Shown here piece after piece: positions 20,510 to 35,747 of a stretch of DNA of 46,386 bases. Source of the stretch: Guillardia theta CCMP2712. Taxonomy: Eukaryota; Cryptophyceae; Pyrenomonadales; Geminigeraceae. Made by a program: the position numbers and the translations under genes. The DNA lies in NCBI RefSeq assembly GCF_000315625.1, contig NW_005434603.1:112652-159037 (forward strand), given 5' to 3'. Numbering within the stretch: the first letter of the stretch is position 1; each line of letters opens with the position of its first letter. The notes under the pieces are model-generated. The model ran no database searches and was not told the origin of the DNA. It saw nothing but the letters and a program-made list of their open reading frames with translations.

Positions 20510-21149
20510 TTGTTTATTAAGTCTGCTGTGCAATTTAGCAATGAAGCATTGAATCATACGTACCAACTCAAAATTCTCCTTGTGCATAGCTTGTTCAGTC
20601 CTGTCCCGGAATGTCTCACAGCTCCGATCACCTTGACGGTTTGCTTGATGAGCCTTCAGAGATCGGCGGCTGAGCAAACGTGTCCTTCAGGAGCATCGCA
20701 TTTCGTCGTCATCTTTGACTACCTGAGCAACTGCTCTCCTGCGATCATGCGGCAAGCGGAGGCGTCGTGCTTCAAGACCAAAAAAGGGGCGGGCTCGGAT
20801 TAAACCTCCCGAGGCGGACCTGATAGGGAGCGCGACGAAATGCTGGCGCAGGGAGGAAAGAGGGGAAGGGGAGAGGAAGGGGAAGGGACAGGGAGGTGGG
20901 AAGGAGGAAGATGTTTTGATGAGGAAGGGACAAAAGACGTGACAGTACAAGGATGAGAGGATGAGCCCGACATTGATGCAGCTGCGCTGCACGATGGAGG
21001 GCCGCCGGGTTGGAGGGGAAGGGCAGGGGCGAGGAGAGGAGCTCGAATGAGGAAGGAGCTTGGAACCCTGTCCTGGAGTGTATCGCTGCTGTTGAGTTGC
21101 TAGAAGTGATGCATGGGGCTTGTCTGACGCTTCCTCGCAGCAGGGCTTC
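20510..21149. other. Intergenic stretch before TAF12
   Basis: A G/A-rich stretch at 20850-20930 and short open frames on both strands, none convincing. It must contain the TAF12 promoter and 5' leader; an acceptor-like CTTCCTCGCAG at 21131-21141 hints at an upstream non-coding or short coding exon. Confidence 0.4.
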
Positions 21150-22189
21150 ATGTCGCTTCCAGTAGGGGGTGCGGGGGTCGGCAACACCCTAAGGGACTCC
21201 TTTGCTCAGAGCGCGCAGCAACGAGCAGCTGCAGCCGCCGCGTCCGGTGCAACAGGCAATGTACCAGGAGGGGCTGGTGCTCCTCGTGCGGGCATGCCGA
21301 ACCCTCAGCAGCAGAGCGCGGCGGGCAACCCGAACGTTGTGCAAGAGAGTGGGGTCCTGACCAAGAAGAGGATAGCCGAGCTCGTGAACCAGATCGCGCC
21401 GGGTGAGAAGATCGACCCGGAGGTTGAGGAGGTGAGAGGAGGCTGCAGGTGGCTGCGGGAGCTCTCCCCCTGACGCTCTCCGTCTGCCCCGTGCTGCAGG
21501 TCTTGTTGGAGATCGCGGAGGACTTTGTTGACAACGTCACTAATTTCTCCTGCCTGCTGGCGAAGCACAGGAAGTCGTCGACGCTCGAGGTCAGACTCGT
21601 CCTGTAGTTCCCTCCTGACCCGGCCTGCTGCTCCCACAGGCTCAAGACATCAAACTTCACCTGGAGAAGAATTGGGGCATGCAGGTAGCGACCTGCGGGT
21701 CGGGGAGGAGCGAGAGCTGACGTGACGCAGGTGCCTTTCTACACGTCCCCCGACGACAGAGCGAAGAAGACCAACCTAGGTACGCGCTGGGGGGGAGGAG
21801 GCGGCGACGGGCGGCGGTTGTAAGGCAGGCGGAAGAGTGGAGGAGGGGGCGGGAAGGATATAGTTGTGGGCGGGAGAGGAGGGAACCGAGGAAAGAGAGG
21901 GAGAGGCAGGTCAAGTGACAATCACATAGGCGATGGTCAGAAGAAACCGGTCGGTAGACCCCCAGGCTCAGCAACCAGTGCGGCTGGCGAAGGAGGAGGG
22001 ACTGGCGCGGCGTCAGGAATGTCCGCGAGTCAACAGGGAGGAGGGGGAGGGAACATGTACTCCAGCACAAGTATGCCTGGACAGGCGGGAGGGGGGAACC
22101 AGTATGGGGGGGCAGGAGGAACGGGAGGAGCGGGTGGTGCCGGAGGAGCGATGGGAGGAGGAGTCAATCGCCCGGGACAGTACTATTAG
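21150..22189 (+). CDS. TAF12: Transcription initiation factor TFIID subunit 12 (TAF12) homologue
   Basis: TAF12 is a histone-fold subunit of TFIID (and SAGA) that pairs with TAF4 or its SAGA partner in the nucleus. Five exons join in phase: 21150-21431, 21500-21589, 21640-21684, 21731-21779 and 21930-22189, giving about 241 residues. The histone fold spans roughly residues 70-140: VLTKKRIAELVNQI, then EVEEVLLEIAEDFVDNV, LLAKHRKSSTLEAQD and IKLHLEKNWGMQVPFY. This is the standard order, and the LEKNW end of the fold is characteristic. The N-terminal part is Gln/Ala/Gly-rich as in many TAF12 proteins; the C-terminal tail is unusually Gly-rich with a GRPPGS AT-hook-like piece. The ATG at 21150 is the first in frame after an acceptor-like site, so a longer form is possible. 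AATAAA follows at 22226. Confidence 0.9.
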
Positions 22190-22225
22190 GATGGGAATAT
22201 CAGGCTTCCAGTTGAATGTTTAAGA

Positions 22226-22231
22226 AATAAA
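22226..22231 (+). terminator. AATAAA polyadenylation signal of TAF12
   Basis: AATAAA lies 37 bases downstream of the TAF12 stop codon. The convergent gene ends at 22504, leaving about 315 bases between the two stop codons. Confidence 0.6.
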
Positions 22232-22503
22232 TATCTGTGAGCTTAATCCATGAAGCGATCTGCTTTCGTTGCTCATCGTTTCTTCTCTCTTGGAGCATGA
22301 AACTATGCTTATGTCAATGAAGAGCAGGTGGAGGAGCGAAGGAGGGAGTTGCAGAGTTCCAGTAGAGAGGAGGAGAAAGAGAGAAAGGACGTTGGGGAAA
22401 GAGGTGGACCAAGGAAAAGGAGCATGAGGGTAACCTCTTTGATCTTCTTGACCAGTGCATGCCGAATTCGATCCCTGAGGGCCAAGGAGCAGCACAGTCA
22501 GAT

Positions 22504-25635
<3,132 letters not shown>

Positions 25636-25675
25636 TCACCGGTCATCGTGGCATGCATCTAAATCATCGATCCCG

Positions 25676-26092
<417 letters not shown>

Positions 26093-26199
26093 ATGGTCAT
26101 CATCATTTGTTGTTGTTGTAACTCATAATGCAAATCTATCAGGTACCTTTTTTGCTTCGCGTACAGACTAAAAGGAGAAGAAGAAGCAGTTCAAGTACA

Positions 26200-26386
26200 C
26201 CTTTCTCCTCCTCCTCCTCCTTCTCCTCCTCCTGCTCCTCCTCCTCCTGTTCCTCCTCCTCTTCCTCCTCCTCCTCCTGCTCCTGCNNNNNNNNNNNNNN
26301 NNNNNNNNNNNNNNNNNNNNNNNNNNNNNNNNNNNNNNNNNNNNNNNNNNNNNNNNNNNNNNNNNNNNNNNNNNNNNNNNNNNNNN

Positions 26387-26427
<41 letters not shown>

Positions 26428-26430
26428 ACA
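26200..26430. repeat. TCC-rich and ATC-rich simple sequence with a 100-N assembly gap
   Basis: TCC/TGC units run up to a block of exactly 100 N at 26287-26386, followed by ATC and ATCAAC units resembling those at 25890-25945. The gap size is a placeholder; the true length, and whether the ATC tract after the gap repeats the one before it, are unknown. Confidence 0.95.
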
Positions 26431-27042
26431 TCAACATCAACATCAACATCAACAAAACAGACCGCTCAACCACAAAAGCACAACTTTAAGAGCGCCGCGG
26501 CTGTTTCTACTCTCCATCTCGACTCATTATACACTCACCTACTTCACCTCGACCCCGCAAGAAAGCATGCAGGCGGAGGGGCGACACGGGAGAAGATCCT
26601 GGAGCTCGCCATGCAGCCTGCGATCGCCTCTCCGAGCTCTCCATCGTCATCGTCATCGCGATCGCGATCGCCAGCCAGGCTGCATGCAGAAGTCTGCCCG
26701 CCCCCGCCATTGCGCCCTTAGCTTGGCGGTTACGGGATCCGTAAGTATGTAACGATGTGTCGTTACAGCAGTTATTTACACCATCCAAAAGCGGCGAAAT
26801 GCTGCATTGCTCTGTGAGTTGCTTGATAGGCTAGAGGTACAGGGGCAGGAGCGAAGGAGGAGGAGCCGCAAGAGGAGCAGCAGCAGCAGATTAAGATCAC
26901 TCAGAGCTGAGGAGACGGTGGACTGAGTCAGGCAGATCGGAAGAAGGAGGAGGAGGGCAACGGACCTCCTGTAGCGAAAACGAGCCTGTAGTTTCGAAAT
27001 CGTCTAAAGCAGAGAGTCTGCGCTGGCTAGCACGTTGTGCTC
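26431..27042. other. Probable divergent promoter region between WDR55 and the nucleotidyltransferase
   Basis: The two genes point away from each other across this stretch. It contains an inverted repeat, GCCATGCAGCCTG near 26607 and CAGGCTGCATGC near 26682, and GCGATCGC words, but no TATA box that I trust. A short minus-strand frame at 26638-26507 may be a WDR55 leader exon. Confidence 0.4.
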
Positions 27043-29250
27043 ATGCCATGCAGCAGCTCTGAGCCTGCTCGGAAGCATGGGCAGCTGAGCGAGCAGGCTG
27101 ACGAGATAGTCCGCCAGCTGCAGCCCCACAGGAGGGCGGAGCGACACCGGCTGACAGTGTTCGAGTACGTGAAAAAGCTGATCAAGCACGTGGCGGACGA
27201 GGAGAACAAGACTGAGATTTACGTGCATCGCTTCGGCTCCGTACCTCTCAAGACTTACCTCCCCCATGGCGACCTCGACGTCACTGCGTTCGCCGCCAAC
27301 GACTTGTGGCTGGAGAGGCTCAAGGCGAAGCTGGAGGACGAAGCGAAGAAGAACGACATGTACGTTGTCAGTGGCGTGCACTCAGTCCCCAGAGACTTGC
27401 GCGCTCAGTCGAGGGAGGAGCTGGGGAAGAAGGATCAGGGGCCCGTGGAGATAGTCAAGGTAGTCAAGTGCCAGGTGAACGGCATATCTGTGGACATCAC
27501 GGCGAACGCGCTAGGGGGCATGTGCAACCTGTGCTTCCTAGAGAAGGTGGACACGATGCTGAAGAGAGATCATCTTTTCAAGAGAGCGACGATCCTCGTC
27601 AAGTCCTGGTGCTACTTCGAGTCGCACATCCTTAGCTCGCAGAACGGGCTCCTGTCGACGTACGCCCTCGAGACCCTCGTCCTTTGCATCGTCAACATCT
27701 TTCACGAGGAGCTGCAGACGCCCCTGGACGTGCTCAAGAGGTTCCTGGAGTACTACGCCAACTTCGACTGGAGGAACCACTGCCTGACGATGCGGGGGCC
27801 GGTGAATCGCTCCAACATCCCCCCGGGGGGGGAGGTGCCGCACCTCGACAACGAGCCGAGCTACCTGCTCAACGACGCGATCCTTCAGGAAGACTCCCAT
27901 CTTCAGTTCCTCATGTCTGGTCTGCAGGATGACAATCGAGGCTTCCAATGGAAGTATATGAACATCTGTGACCCGCTGAGCACCAGGAACAACATTGGCA
28001 GGTCCGTCTCCCGGTCCTCTGCCTACAGGATTGCGAGTGCGTTCAGACACGGCTGGCAGAGCCTGTCGGGCCTGCTCTACTGCTCCCTCCACCACAACTC
28101 TAGCATCTCCCTCACCAAGTCAGAGAAGTCAGCAAGAGCCTTCTTCCACTTCACAGGCAAGACATTGACCGGACATCGGCCCGACGTGGGCGACTTCTCG
28201 TTCCCTAACGCTAGCAGGAATGCTTCTTCGACGGTGAGCAGCCGGTCGACCGATCAGGGCCAGTCGGCCGCGTCAGTGTCGGAGAACTCGCACGAAGGGA
28301 CGTCGGACTGCGAGGCCGAGCACGAGGGCAGCTCGTACCCACCTGCAGAGATCGGCATCCAGACCGCAGAGGCGCTTTCCCAGCTCAACAAAGACTTCAA
28401 CGGCATCGTGACAAGCTCTCCCATCCTCCACTTCCGCCAGCCCCACAAGGAGCAGGGCGTCAACTCCGAGCTAGCAGAGCCGCCGGAGGCGACCGGGCAT
28501 GAAGGGGACGAGGGTGGGATCGGGCACGAGGAGCAGACTGTCGTCAACATGGAGATGCTGCCGGCTCAGCGGAGGGATGTGGGCCATGGTCTTGCGGAGA
28601 AGCAGCTTGCAGGACAAGGGCAAGGGCAGAAGATCTCATCGGAGCCGCTGGACAGCCTCGACGAACCGCTGCGGCATGGAAGGTCGGGGGATCCCTTGAA
28701 CGAACTCGCTCCTTCCTGTTGGACTGACGCGGAGACCAGGTGCAAGGAGAACGATGGATCCTCGGAGAACTCAGGTATCTCCTCGCCCTCTCCTTCGTGC
28801 TCGCCATGCCCTCGTCTCCCTCTCCCTGCCCTTACGGATCTGCTCTTCATCCTCCACAACATTCGCCCCTTCCTCCTCCTGTTCGCCCTGCTCCCTTTGT
28901 TGACAAGGTACTCAGGTTTCAGTGACTCAGACAATGAGCACATGCTGCACGCGCAAAGCCAGAGGTGCGACATCCTATGACCACGTGAGGAGGGGACGCT
29001 CGCTGAATCCTCTCGCAGCATGGAGAACGACGTTCATGTCCTGGACACGGACGTACAAGAGCTCATGGACGAGCTGGCGATTGTGAGGGATGCTATCAAC
29101 CAGTTCCAGGTGACTCTACATGGGACCCTGATGTTGCTTCCTCCTCTGACCTCCCGCTGCTTTCAGTTCCCCGTCGGTGTGGCTCGCGTGCGGCTTCCGG
29201 AGGACTTCCCCCCTCTGATGTCCTCCGAAGTTCCTGTGAACCCGGGATAA
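27043..29250 (+). CDS. PAP/OAS1-type (TRF4-like) nucleotidyltransferase
   Basis: This looks like the plant/algal family of PAP/OAS1 substrate-binding-domain proteins related to non-canonical poly(A) polymerases, which add nucleotides to RNA 3' ends. The catalytic polymerase-beta motif is at residues 66-85: HRFGSVPLKTYLPHGDLDVT, with the GS and the two metal-binding aspartates of DLD; the third aspartate is in NGISVDITAN about 75 residues later. The central domain follows (SWCYFESHILSS, GLLSTYALETLV). After about residue 350 the chain becomes low-complexity. The first exon runs 27043-28774. Introns 28775-28915, 28965-29018 and about 29110-29166 fit splice signals and phase and would carry the protein on to VNPG and TAA at 29250. 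Without the second intron it ends at 28980. The ATG at 27043 is the first in frame. Substrate is not predictable. Confidence 0.85.
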
Positions 29251-29642
29251 GCCGGGTTGTGCTGATAGCCTGAAAAAGTTCAACATGGTAAAGACTTTTG
29301 TTTGCGCGTGCCGAGCCCTGTACTGTTGGTAGTTCCCCCTTGTAGAGGAGTGGCAAAGGACTCTTGTGACAGTTTCCAGTTAGCCCTCAAACAAGCTCTT
29401 GGAGATCAAACGATCTCAACGATTTCCTCACGTTGGAATCTGACCCCTTCTTGCGGCTTTTTCCCCACCTTCAAGTATCCCATCTGCATTGTTCAATGAC
29501 TTGACGATTCGTGAAAACTACTTGGTTTACAGATACAAATACTTAAGTGCGAATGAATCTCTTTTACTCGATAGAAAGCTCCTGAATCAGAGAAAGTTGA
29601 AACTGCAAGATAAGTCACCAAAAAGCGGGTGGAGGAGACAAG
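29251..29642. other. Intergenic stretch between convergent genes
   Basis: No coding signal. It must hold the 3' ends of the nucleotidyltransferase (plus) and the PDI-like gene (minus). I see no canonical AATAAA on the plus strand here. Confidence 0.5.
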
Positions 29643-30661
<1,019 letters not shown>

Positions 30662-31251
30662 TCTCAGTATCTAAAGACGTTTTCTCATGTTGTAAGATAC
30701 GATTCGTACAGCAATGGAGTTGTATGTGCACGTCTGCTGTGCCTCGGAGACGATCTCAACATTCCTCTGCAAGTACCTGCCGCCCCTGCACTCCCTCTCT
30801 TTTCCCGCCCCCCCTTCCCCCGCCAACTTCCTGTAGTTCTCCCCTCACTCTCCTTCCCTACTCACTCCTCTATCCCTTCTCTCTCCCCCGTCTGCCTTCC
30901 CCTCTCCTCCATGTATCTCCCTCCCCCCACCCCCCCCCCCCCTTCCCCCAGCGCTCACCAGAATCCCTCGCATGACGTGAGCTGGCACTACCCCTACCCC
31001 CTGGATGTCTTGCACCTACCGGCATCACTTTCACACCCACCCATCAAAATCAAACCACCCCACCACTCAAGAGTGAAACAGGTACACAAAAATTTCTTTA
31101 CCACAGGGTGGGTCGAATGGTATGATGGGGTAATCTGGGAGAGGGGTTACCTTTGGGTAGGGTGATCCATAGACAGGGGGTAGGGTCTTTGAAAAAAGGA
31201 TGAGCATTCACTGACAAGAGGACGCCATGCGAGGAATCCTGGTAAGAGAGG

Positions 31252-31293
<42 letters not shown>

Positions 31294-31937
31294 AAGCAGC
31301 ACGAGCAGCACGAGCCTCAGGGAAACGATCGCAGAGCATTGGACGTGGGAAAGAAGTAGCAGACAGGTCAAGGATAGAAAGAGATATGAGACGGGATAGA
31401 GAAATCAGATCAGAGAGGAGAAATTATGGAGGGCTGGCATGCCTCGTTGAAAGGAACGGGCAACGGGAAAGGAAAGGAAAGCAGAGGAGTGTGTGGGAGT
31501 CAGAAGCAGGGGAAATACAGACAACAATGTAGTGGGAATGAAGAACAGAGAAGATAGATAACGTTTAAAAGTCAAGAATACTTTACTGGTGAGATGAAGG
31601 AAGTGGAGGTCATGTTGGTAGTGCACTTGTCAATTTTTAAATGTAAGAAGAGCCTAGAGAAGTGACATGAAAGATCAAAGCTGACTACCAATGAGTCTTG
31701 TTTTCCTCATTCAAAGACGAGTGGTTGAGTATAAGAGGAGTAGAATGCAGAAAGGGTTGTAAAGATGATCGTTTCGTTGGCTCGTACGTAAGAACCAAAG
31801 TTTGACAAGTTTGAAAAACTCAAATCAAGATGATGGGGGCAGGGATGAGTAGGCGAGTGGAGCAATGTATAGAGAGTTGTCTAGAGCCCTCGATTGAGGT
31901 TTCAGATTCCCTCGTGCCTCTCGTAAGGCCTCCCCAG
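30662..31937. other. Region between the divergent PDI-like paralogues
   Basis: C-rich sequence at 30780-30960 includes a run of about 17 C/CCCCA bases, G-rich words occur at 31110-31190, and GAGGAC repeats at 31251-31290. I see no gene except possibly a 5' exon of the plus-strand PDI-like gene after 31830. Both PDI-like promoters must lie here. Confidence 0.5.
31251..31290. repeat. GAGGAC hexanucleotide repeat
   Basis: Six to seven GAGGAC units in non-coding sequence. A similar GAC/GAG run occurs at 210-250 in an intron of the first gene. Confidence 0.85.
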
Positions 31938-32713
31938 GTGCTTTGCCTGCTCGCATTGGCTCAAGGGAGCTCAGTAGTCACGCTCGATGACAACTTCGAC
32001 TCCGAGACCTCCGACCCGTCTGTCGCCTGGTTCATCAAGTTCTATGCCCCATGGGTAGGCTCTGCCCCGAGGCTGATCCTCCAGTGACCATTTTTCTTGC
32101 AGTGCGGCCATTGCAATGCCATGAAAGCAGATTGGGAGAACTTGGCGGAGATTTACTCAGACTCTGATGTGATGAAGATCGGTCAAGTTGACTGCACGTC
32201 AGAGACTGGAAAGGGCATCTGCGAGAGGCATGGAGTCCACGGGTATCCTACCCTCAAGTACAAGCAGCCAGGTGGGATGTGGAGCATGTACATGTCGGGG
32301 AGGGGCAAGGAGCAATTGGCGAGCTTTGTGGAGGACGAGATCCTTCCCAAGTGCTCGTTGGAGAACAAGGCGAGATGCTCGAAGAAGGACCAGAACTTCA
32401 TGGAGAGGATTCAAACGATGTCGTTCGAGGAACGCAAGGCCTTGGAGGTCGAGCTGAACAAGGAGATTGAGGATGCCAAGCATGCCCACACACTCATCGC
32501 CCAGGAGCTTGAGAGCAAGTACCGGGTGAGGATCGGCTGCCCGTGCGTCTTGGTGATTTGAGTGACTACGCTGAGCAGGAAAGCAAGGAGAAGGCAGACA
32601 GGCTGAGTAAGAAGATCAAGGTAGCTTCTTGTCTTTGCAACTGACTTGGACTGATCGGATTTTGTGACTTTAAGTTCGAGCTCTCTCTTCTCAAACACTT
32701 CGGTAAGGGATGA
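31938..32713 (+). CDS. PDI-like single-thioredoxin protein with intact CGHC
   Basis: Exons 31938-32054, 32103-32525 (141 codons), 32579-32620 and 32675-32713 join in phase, with introns of only 48-54 bases. The hydrophobic VLCLLALAQGSSV at the start is a signal-peptide core, but it follows a CCCCAG acceptor, so the ATG is in an upstream exon not identified (one candidate frame starts at 31830). The thioredoxin fold shows AWFIKFYAPW, the active-site exon CGHCNAMKADW, then VDCTSETG, the cis-proline strand VHGYPTLKYK and a C-terminal coiled coil (FEERKALEVELNKEIEDAKH). CGHC is the PDI active site, so thiol-disulphide exchange in the secretory pathway is expected. The last exon is less certain; reading through its donor would end the protein at 32643. 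Confidence 0.85.
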
Positions 32714-32849
32714 GATCCGAGTCACTAGTTCAGTAGCAGCAATGATCGGATTGAGGTCGGACTCTCCTGACTGTCCTCGTACTGATTTTTAACTGATTTA
32801 ACTTTGAGTAAAGAGATTGAGGACCCGGAGGCCAGTGACTTTAGCCTCA

Positions 32850-33110
32850 GTGTAGTAGCGTTACGCCGTGCGACTTTGAGGGCAAGTTACCCGGCCAAGG
32901 TCGCTGAACTTCCGAGTTCCGAACCCGGTGACCGGGCCCCGGCCGGGCGGCCGGTCGGACTCAGGTCTCACAACCCGAGTTGAATAGCCACACAGTGACA
33001 CGAACTAAGTTGGGCCGGCCTGCACCCCGTTCAGTTCCGAAGTTCTGAACTCGGAAGGGCCGGCCGCTTCAGTGGCAAGAATCGTTGGGCCACTGTACGG
33101 TACCGTCAGT
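32850..33110. repeat. GC-rich patchwork island 2
   Basis: Words such as CCGGGCCCCGGCCGGGCGGCC, GAACTTCCGAGTTCCGAAC and GGGCCGGCC recur without a fixed unit, as in island 1. It is not coding. Positions 33120-33470 after it hold further G-rich words (GGGGGGTAGGGGTGG) and no gene. Confidence 0.6.
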
Positions 33111-33471
33111 TTCCATGACGAGGTAGATGAGTAAAGTTTTGTAGGAAAACGGTCAAGCCGGCTGCTGGGCTAGTAGGAACGAAACATGTCAATGACATGA
33201 AACGGGACTGTGGCGACCATCGACACCCTCAAGCCTGTGTATGGGGGGTAGGGGTGGTCCACAGGACCCAGCGGACGGGGTGATACAGATTGGTGTACTG
33301 AAGAGAACCCCCAATTGCTATATCATAAATGGTGGTCTAAACGTGGTAGGAGGTGATTCTCTGATAAGGGTGGGGTGGTACTGTAGGGCGGTACACGATC
33401 ACATAGATTGGGGGTAGGGTTGGGAGGGCTAGAATAGGAGGATCCAACTGCATTGCGAGGAGGGAGGGAGA

Positions 33472-33952
33472 ATGAAATCGAAGGTAGCTCCGGAACCTTT
33501 CGTGACAAGCAAGGGAAGAAAAAGCAGCAGCCAGAATGAGATTGTGTGGAAGGGAGACGGTTTCGTACCTTTCTATCTCTTCATCAAGCCCACTCACCAA
33601 CATGTAACGATCACAAGGGGGGCGGTGAAGATCGAAGAGACCAAAACCAGCTGGATGAGCTCAAAGGTTGAAACGAAGAATGTAGACACCTCTGACTTGT
33701 CTCAGATCACGATCGACAAGGTAAGTTGCTTGCTTGAGTGTTTTACCCTTGGCACAGCTCACTTTCCTTTTTGCTCAGGAAGAGCCAGCCTGCTTCTTTG
33801 CATTTTTAGTGCCCAAGAAAGCGCATGTAAACTTCAAGGGGAAAGACGGTATGCCGTACACGATACGCATGAAATTACAAGACGTGCAGCAAGTGGAGCA
33901 ATATCTACTGGAGGTCATGGAGGACGAGCAAGACCGAGATCTTTATCGATAA
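33472..33952 (+). CDS. Two-exon small protein, PH-like fold candidate, paralogue 1
   Basis: Exons 33472-33720 and 33779-33952 join at a GTAAGT donor and TTGCTCAG acceptor in phase, giving 140 residues. The order is: basic N-terminus, WKGDGFVPFYLFIKP, a beta-rich stretch with VTITRGAVKIEETKTS, then FLVPKKAHVNFKGKDG, YTIRMKL, and a final helix with LLEVMEDEQDRDLYR. A beta-rich barrel closed by one C-terminal helix is the PH-superfamily pattern, and the spacing fits, but no signature residue proves it. The next gene is a clear paralogue with the same intron position. Function unknown; a membrane- or protein-binding adaptor would fit the fold. The ATG at 33472 is the first in frame. Confidence 0.7.
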
Positions 33953-34423
33953 CCATGACATTGCCTTTCGCTGCAGAAACAAAAGACGAGAGAAGATGAT
34001 GGTTAGGCATGTTGGCCGGCTCCGCTTCTAGCCCTTCCTATAGTCCTGTTCGGCCAAGGTTGCTTCACCCAAGACGGACTTCGAGCGCCGAAGCCATCCC
34101 ACGTTCTGTGCTCAAGTCCATGCGATAAATGCTAAGAAAACATAATAAACTCAAGCCTGAGGCAAGACATATTGCTGTCCTGCGTGTATGGAATGCAGTC
34201 AATGCAACAAGTTTTCTAACAAGCTCGACTTCAGAGCTGCTGATGGATCGCACTGTCACACTTTCAATCATCCTTGCATTGTGAAGCGATTGCTGTAATC
34301 ATTGCAACGGCACGTACTAGTCGTCGTGCAACCGCCGACACGAAATGTTCCTAAACCCATTTTGTGCCCCCTACAAGTGTTTTATAGCTCCGCCGGCGAT
34401 TGGCACGGAACGGGAACCGCGGC

Positions 34424-34961
34424 ATGTCAGAACTGGGAGATCGGGTCATGGCGGTGGTCGTCAGCGATGGAGGGGACATCGAGGTGGACAAGGCGCAGAG
34501 GAGAAAGCAGCGCAGGGAATCCCTGTGGAGTGGTGAGGGTTTCATTCCCTTCCACCTCCTCTTGAAGCCCTCGCACACGAAGCTGGATGTGACGAGGTCC
34601 AACGTCAGAGTAGAGGATGTAAAGATGTCGCTCTTCAAGAAAACGACCCACATTGACAACATTGACGTCTCCTACATCGAAAATATCAATCGCACGACGG
34701 TAACCCCCCCCCCTCATGCTCTTCCATTCTCCTCGCTCTGAACTGGTCGGGGATTGTGGGGTTGCTGACCCTTGTGCGTCATGGTTGCAGGTGATACCGG
34801 GGTGCTTCTCAGCAAAACGGAATCTTATAAACTTTAAAGACACCAAAGCACACAAGGATTACTCTATCCGGGTGAAGACAGACGAGGATGCCCAGAGATT
34901 AGAAGAGATGCTCCTCCAGATCATGGAAGACGAGCAAAGCAGGAGCAAGTTTAGGGACTGA
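34424..34961 (+). CDS. Two-exon small protein, PH-like fold candidate, paralogue 2
   Basis: Exons 34424-34699 and 34791-34961 join in phase, giving 148 residues. It aligns end to end with the preceding gene: WSGEGFIPFHLLLKP against WKGDGFVPFYLFIKP, LDVTRSNVRVEDVKMS against VTITRGAVKIEETKTS, NLINFKDTKAHKDYSIRVK against the matching strand pair, and LLQIMEDEQSRSKFRD at the end. The intron falls at the same point. The N-terminus is longer and carries MAVVVSDGGD. Divergence is high although the genes are about 470 bases apart, so the duplication is old. AATAAA follows at 35148. Confidence 0.7.
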
Positions 34962-35147
34962 GAGCTTGTCTTAGCTCCGAATAGATAACGGGGAGCTGAC
35001 ATGACAAGAGCAGGTTGAAGTCCTCTTGCCTCTTTCATGTGCAAGATTTCTACGCTGAGCAAAGAGAGAATGCGAGCCGATTGTCCTAGTTTGGATGCCT
35101 TCCAGGCTACTGCTGCTAAATCTACGAGCTCGTGATTAGAAGAGAGA

Positions 35148-35153
35148 AATAAA
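35148..35153 (+). terminator. AATAAA polyadenylation signal of PH-like paralogue 2
   Basis: AATAAA lies 187 bases after the stop codon of the gene at 34424-34961, in AGAGAGAAATAAAGTAG. Confidence 0.4.
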
Positions 35154-35240
35154 GTAGAAACGAGATGAGATGTTCCAATCGATCACCAAAAAGTTCGCTG
35201 AACCGACAGTAGCTACCCCATTGTGTCATCCCAGCTCCTC

Positions 35241-35520
35241 TCATTTCAGTGGAACGAAAAACCTTGATGTCGGGAACAATGACTGCAAACCTCTGTTGTT
35301 CCTTGCAGAGTTGCGGACACAGGAGCAAAAAGGGAGGGAAATGGTTTGGATGAGAATCTCAAGGGAAAGGCTCTCGGGCAAGCATGTCCAACAACTTCTT
35401 ATTAGCTCTCGTTTGTACAAGCTCTCAACAGACAAGCATCACAGGATTGCTTACTATGGCGTGACATCGCTTTCTTGCTAGCTCGATCATGACTTTTCTG
35501 GTCTCAGGCATTGCAGCCAT
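35241..35520 (-). CDS. Possible small two-exon gene
   Basis: An ATG at 35520 opens MAAMPETRKVMIELARKRCH up to a GTAAGC donor at 35454, and after a possible acceptor at 35406 a frame of 54 residues (ending FFVPLK) runs to a stop at 35241. About 115 bases upstream of the ATG is TATAAATA on the same strand (35640-35633). The second exon looks less like real protein than the first. I do not recognise it. Confidence 0.25.
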
Positions 35521-35632
35521 TACACCCATTTCAAGCTCATGCTTTTCGGTCCAGTCTGCCTCCTGCCCTGGGTGTGGCTGGTTCGCTCCTACGACCTCAC
35601 AAGCACTGCTTACTCTCTCCAGGCTGTGCTAC

Positions 35633-35640
35633 TATTTATA
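35633..35640 (-). promoter_or_regulatory. TATA-like box
   Basis: On the minus strand GGATATAAATAGTAGC is a good TATA box match. It could drive the small ORF starting at 35520. No other TATA box of this quality was noticed in the window. Confidence 0.35.
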
Positions 35641-35747
35641 TCCCTCCAGCTGCAATCGCATCATGTGTCAATTCCCCATGTCACGTTGGTCTGTTCGTTT
35701 CCAAGAGCCCTCCAGCAGACCTCGCAAGCCACCCCCCTGCCCGTCCA

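Noticed and set aside
33390-33440. Telomere-like GGGTTAG or GGGGTAGGG words
   Set aside because: Isolated G-rich words without a tandem array.
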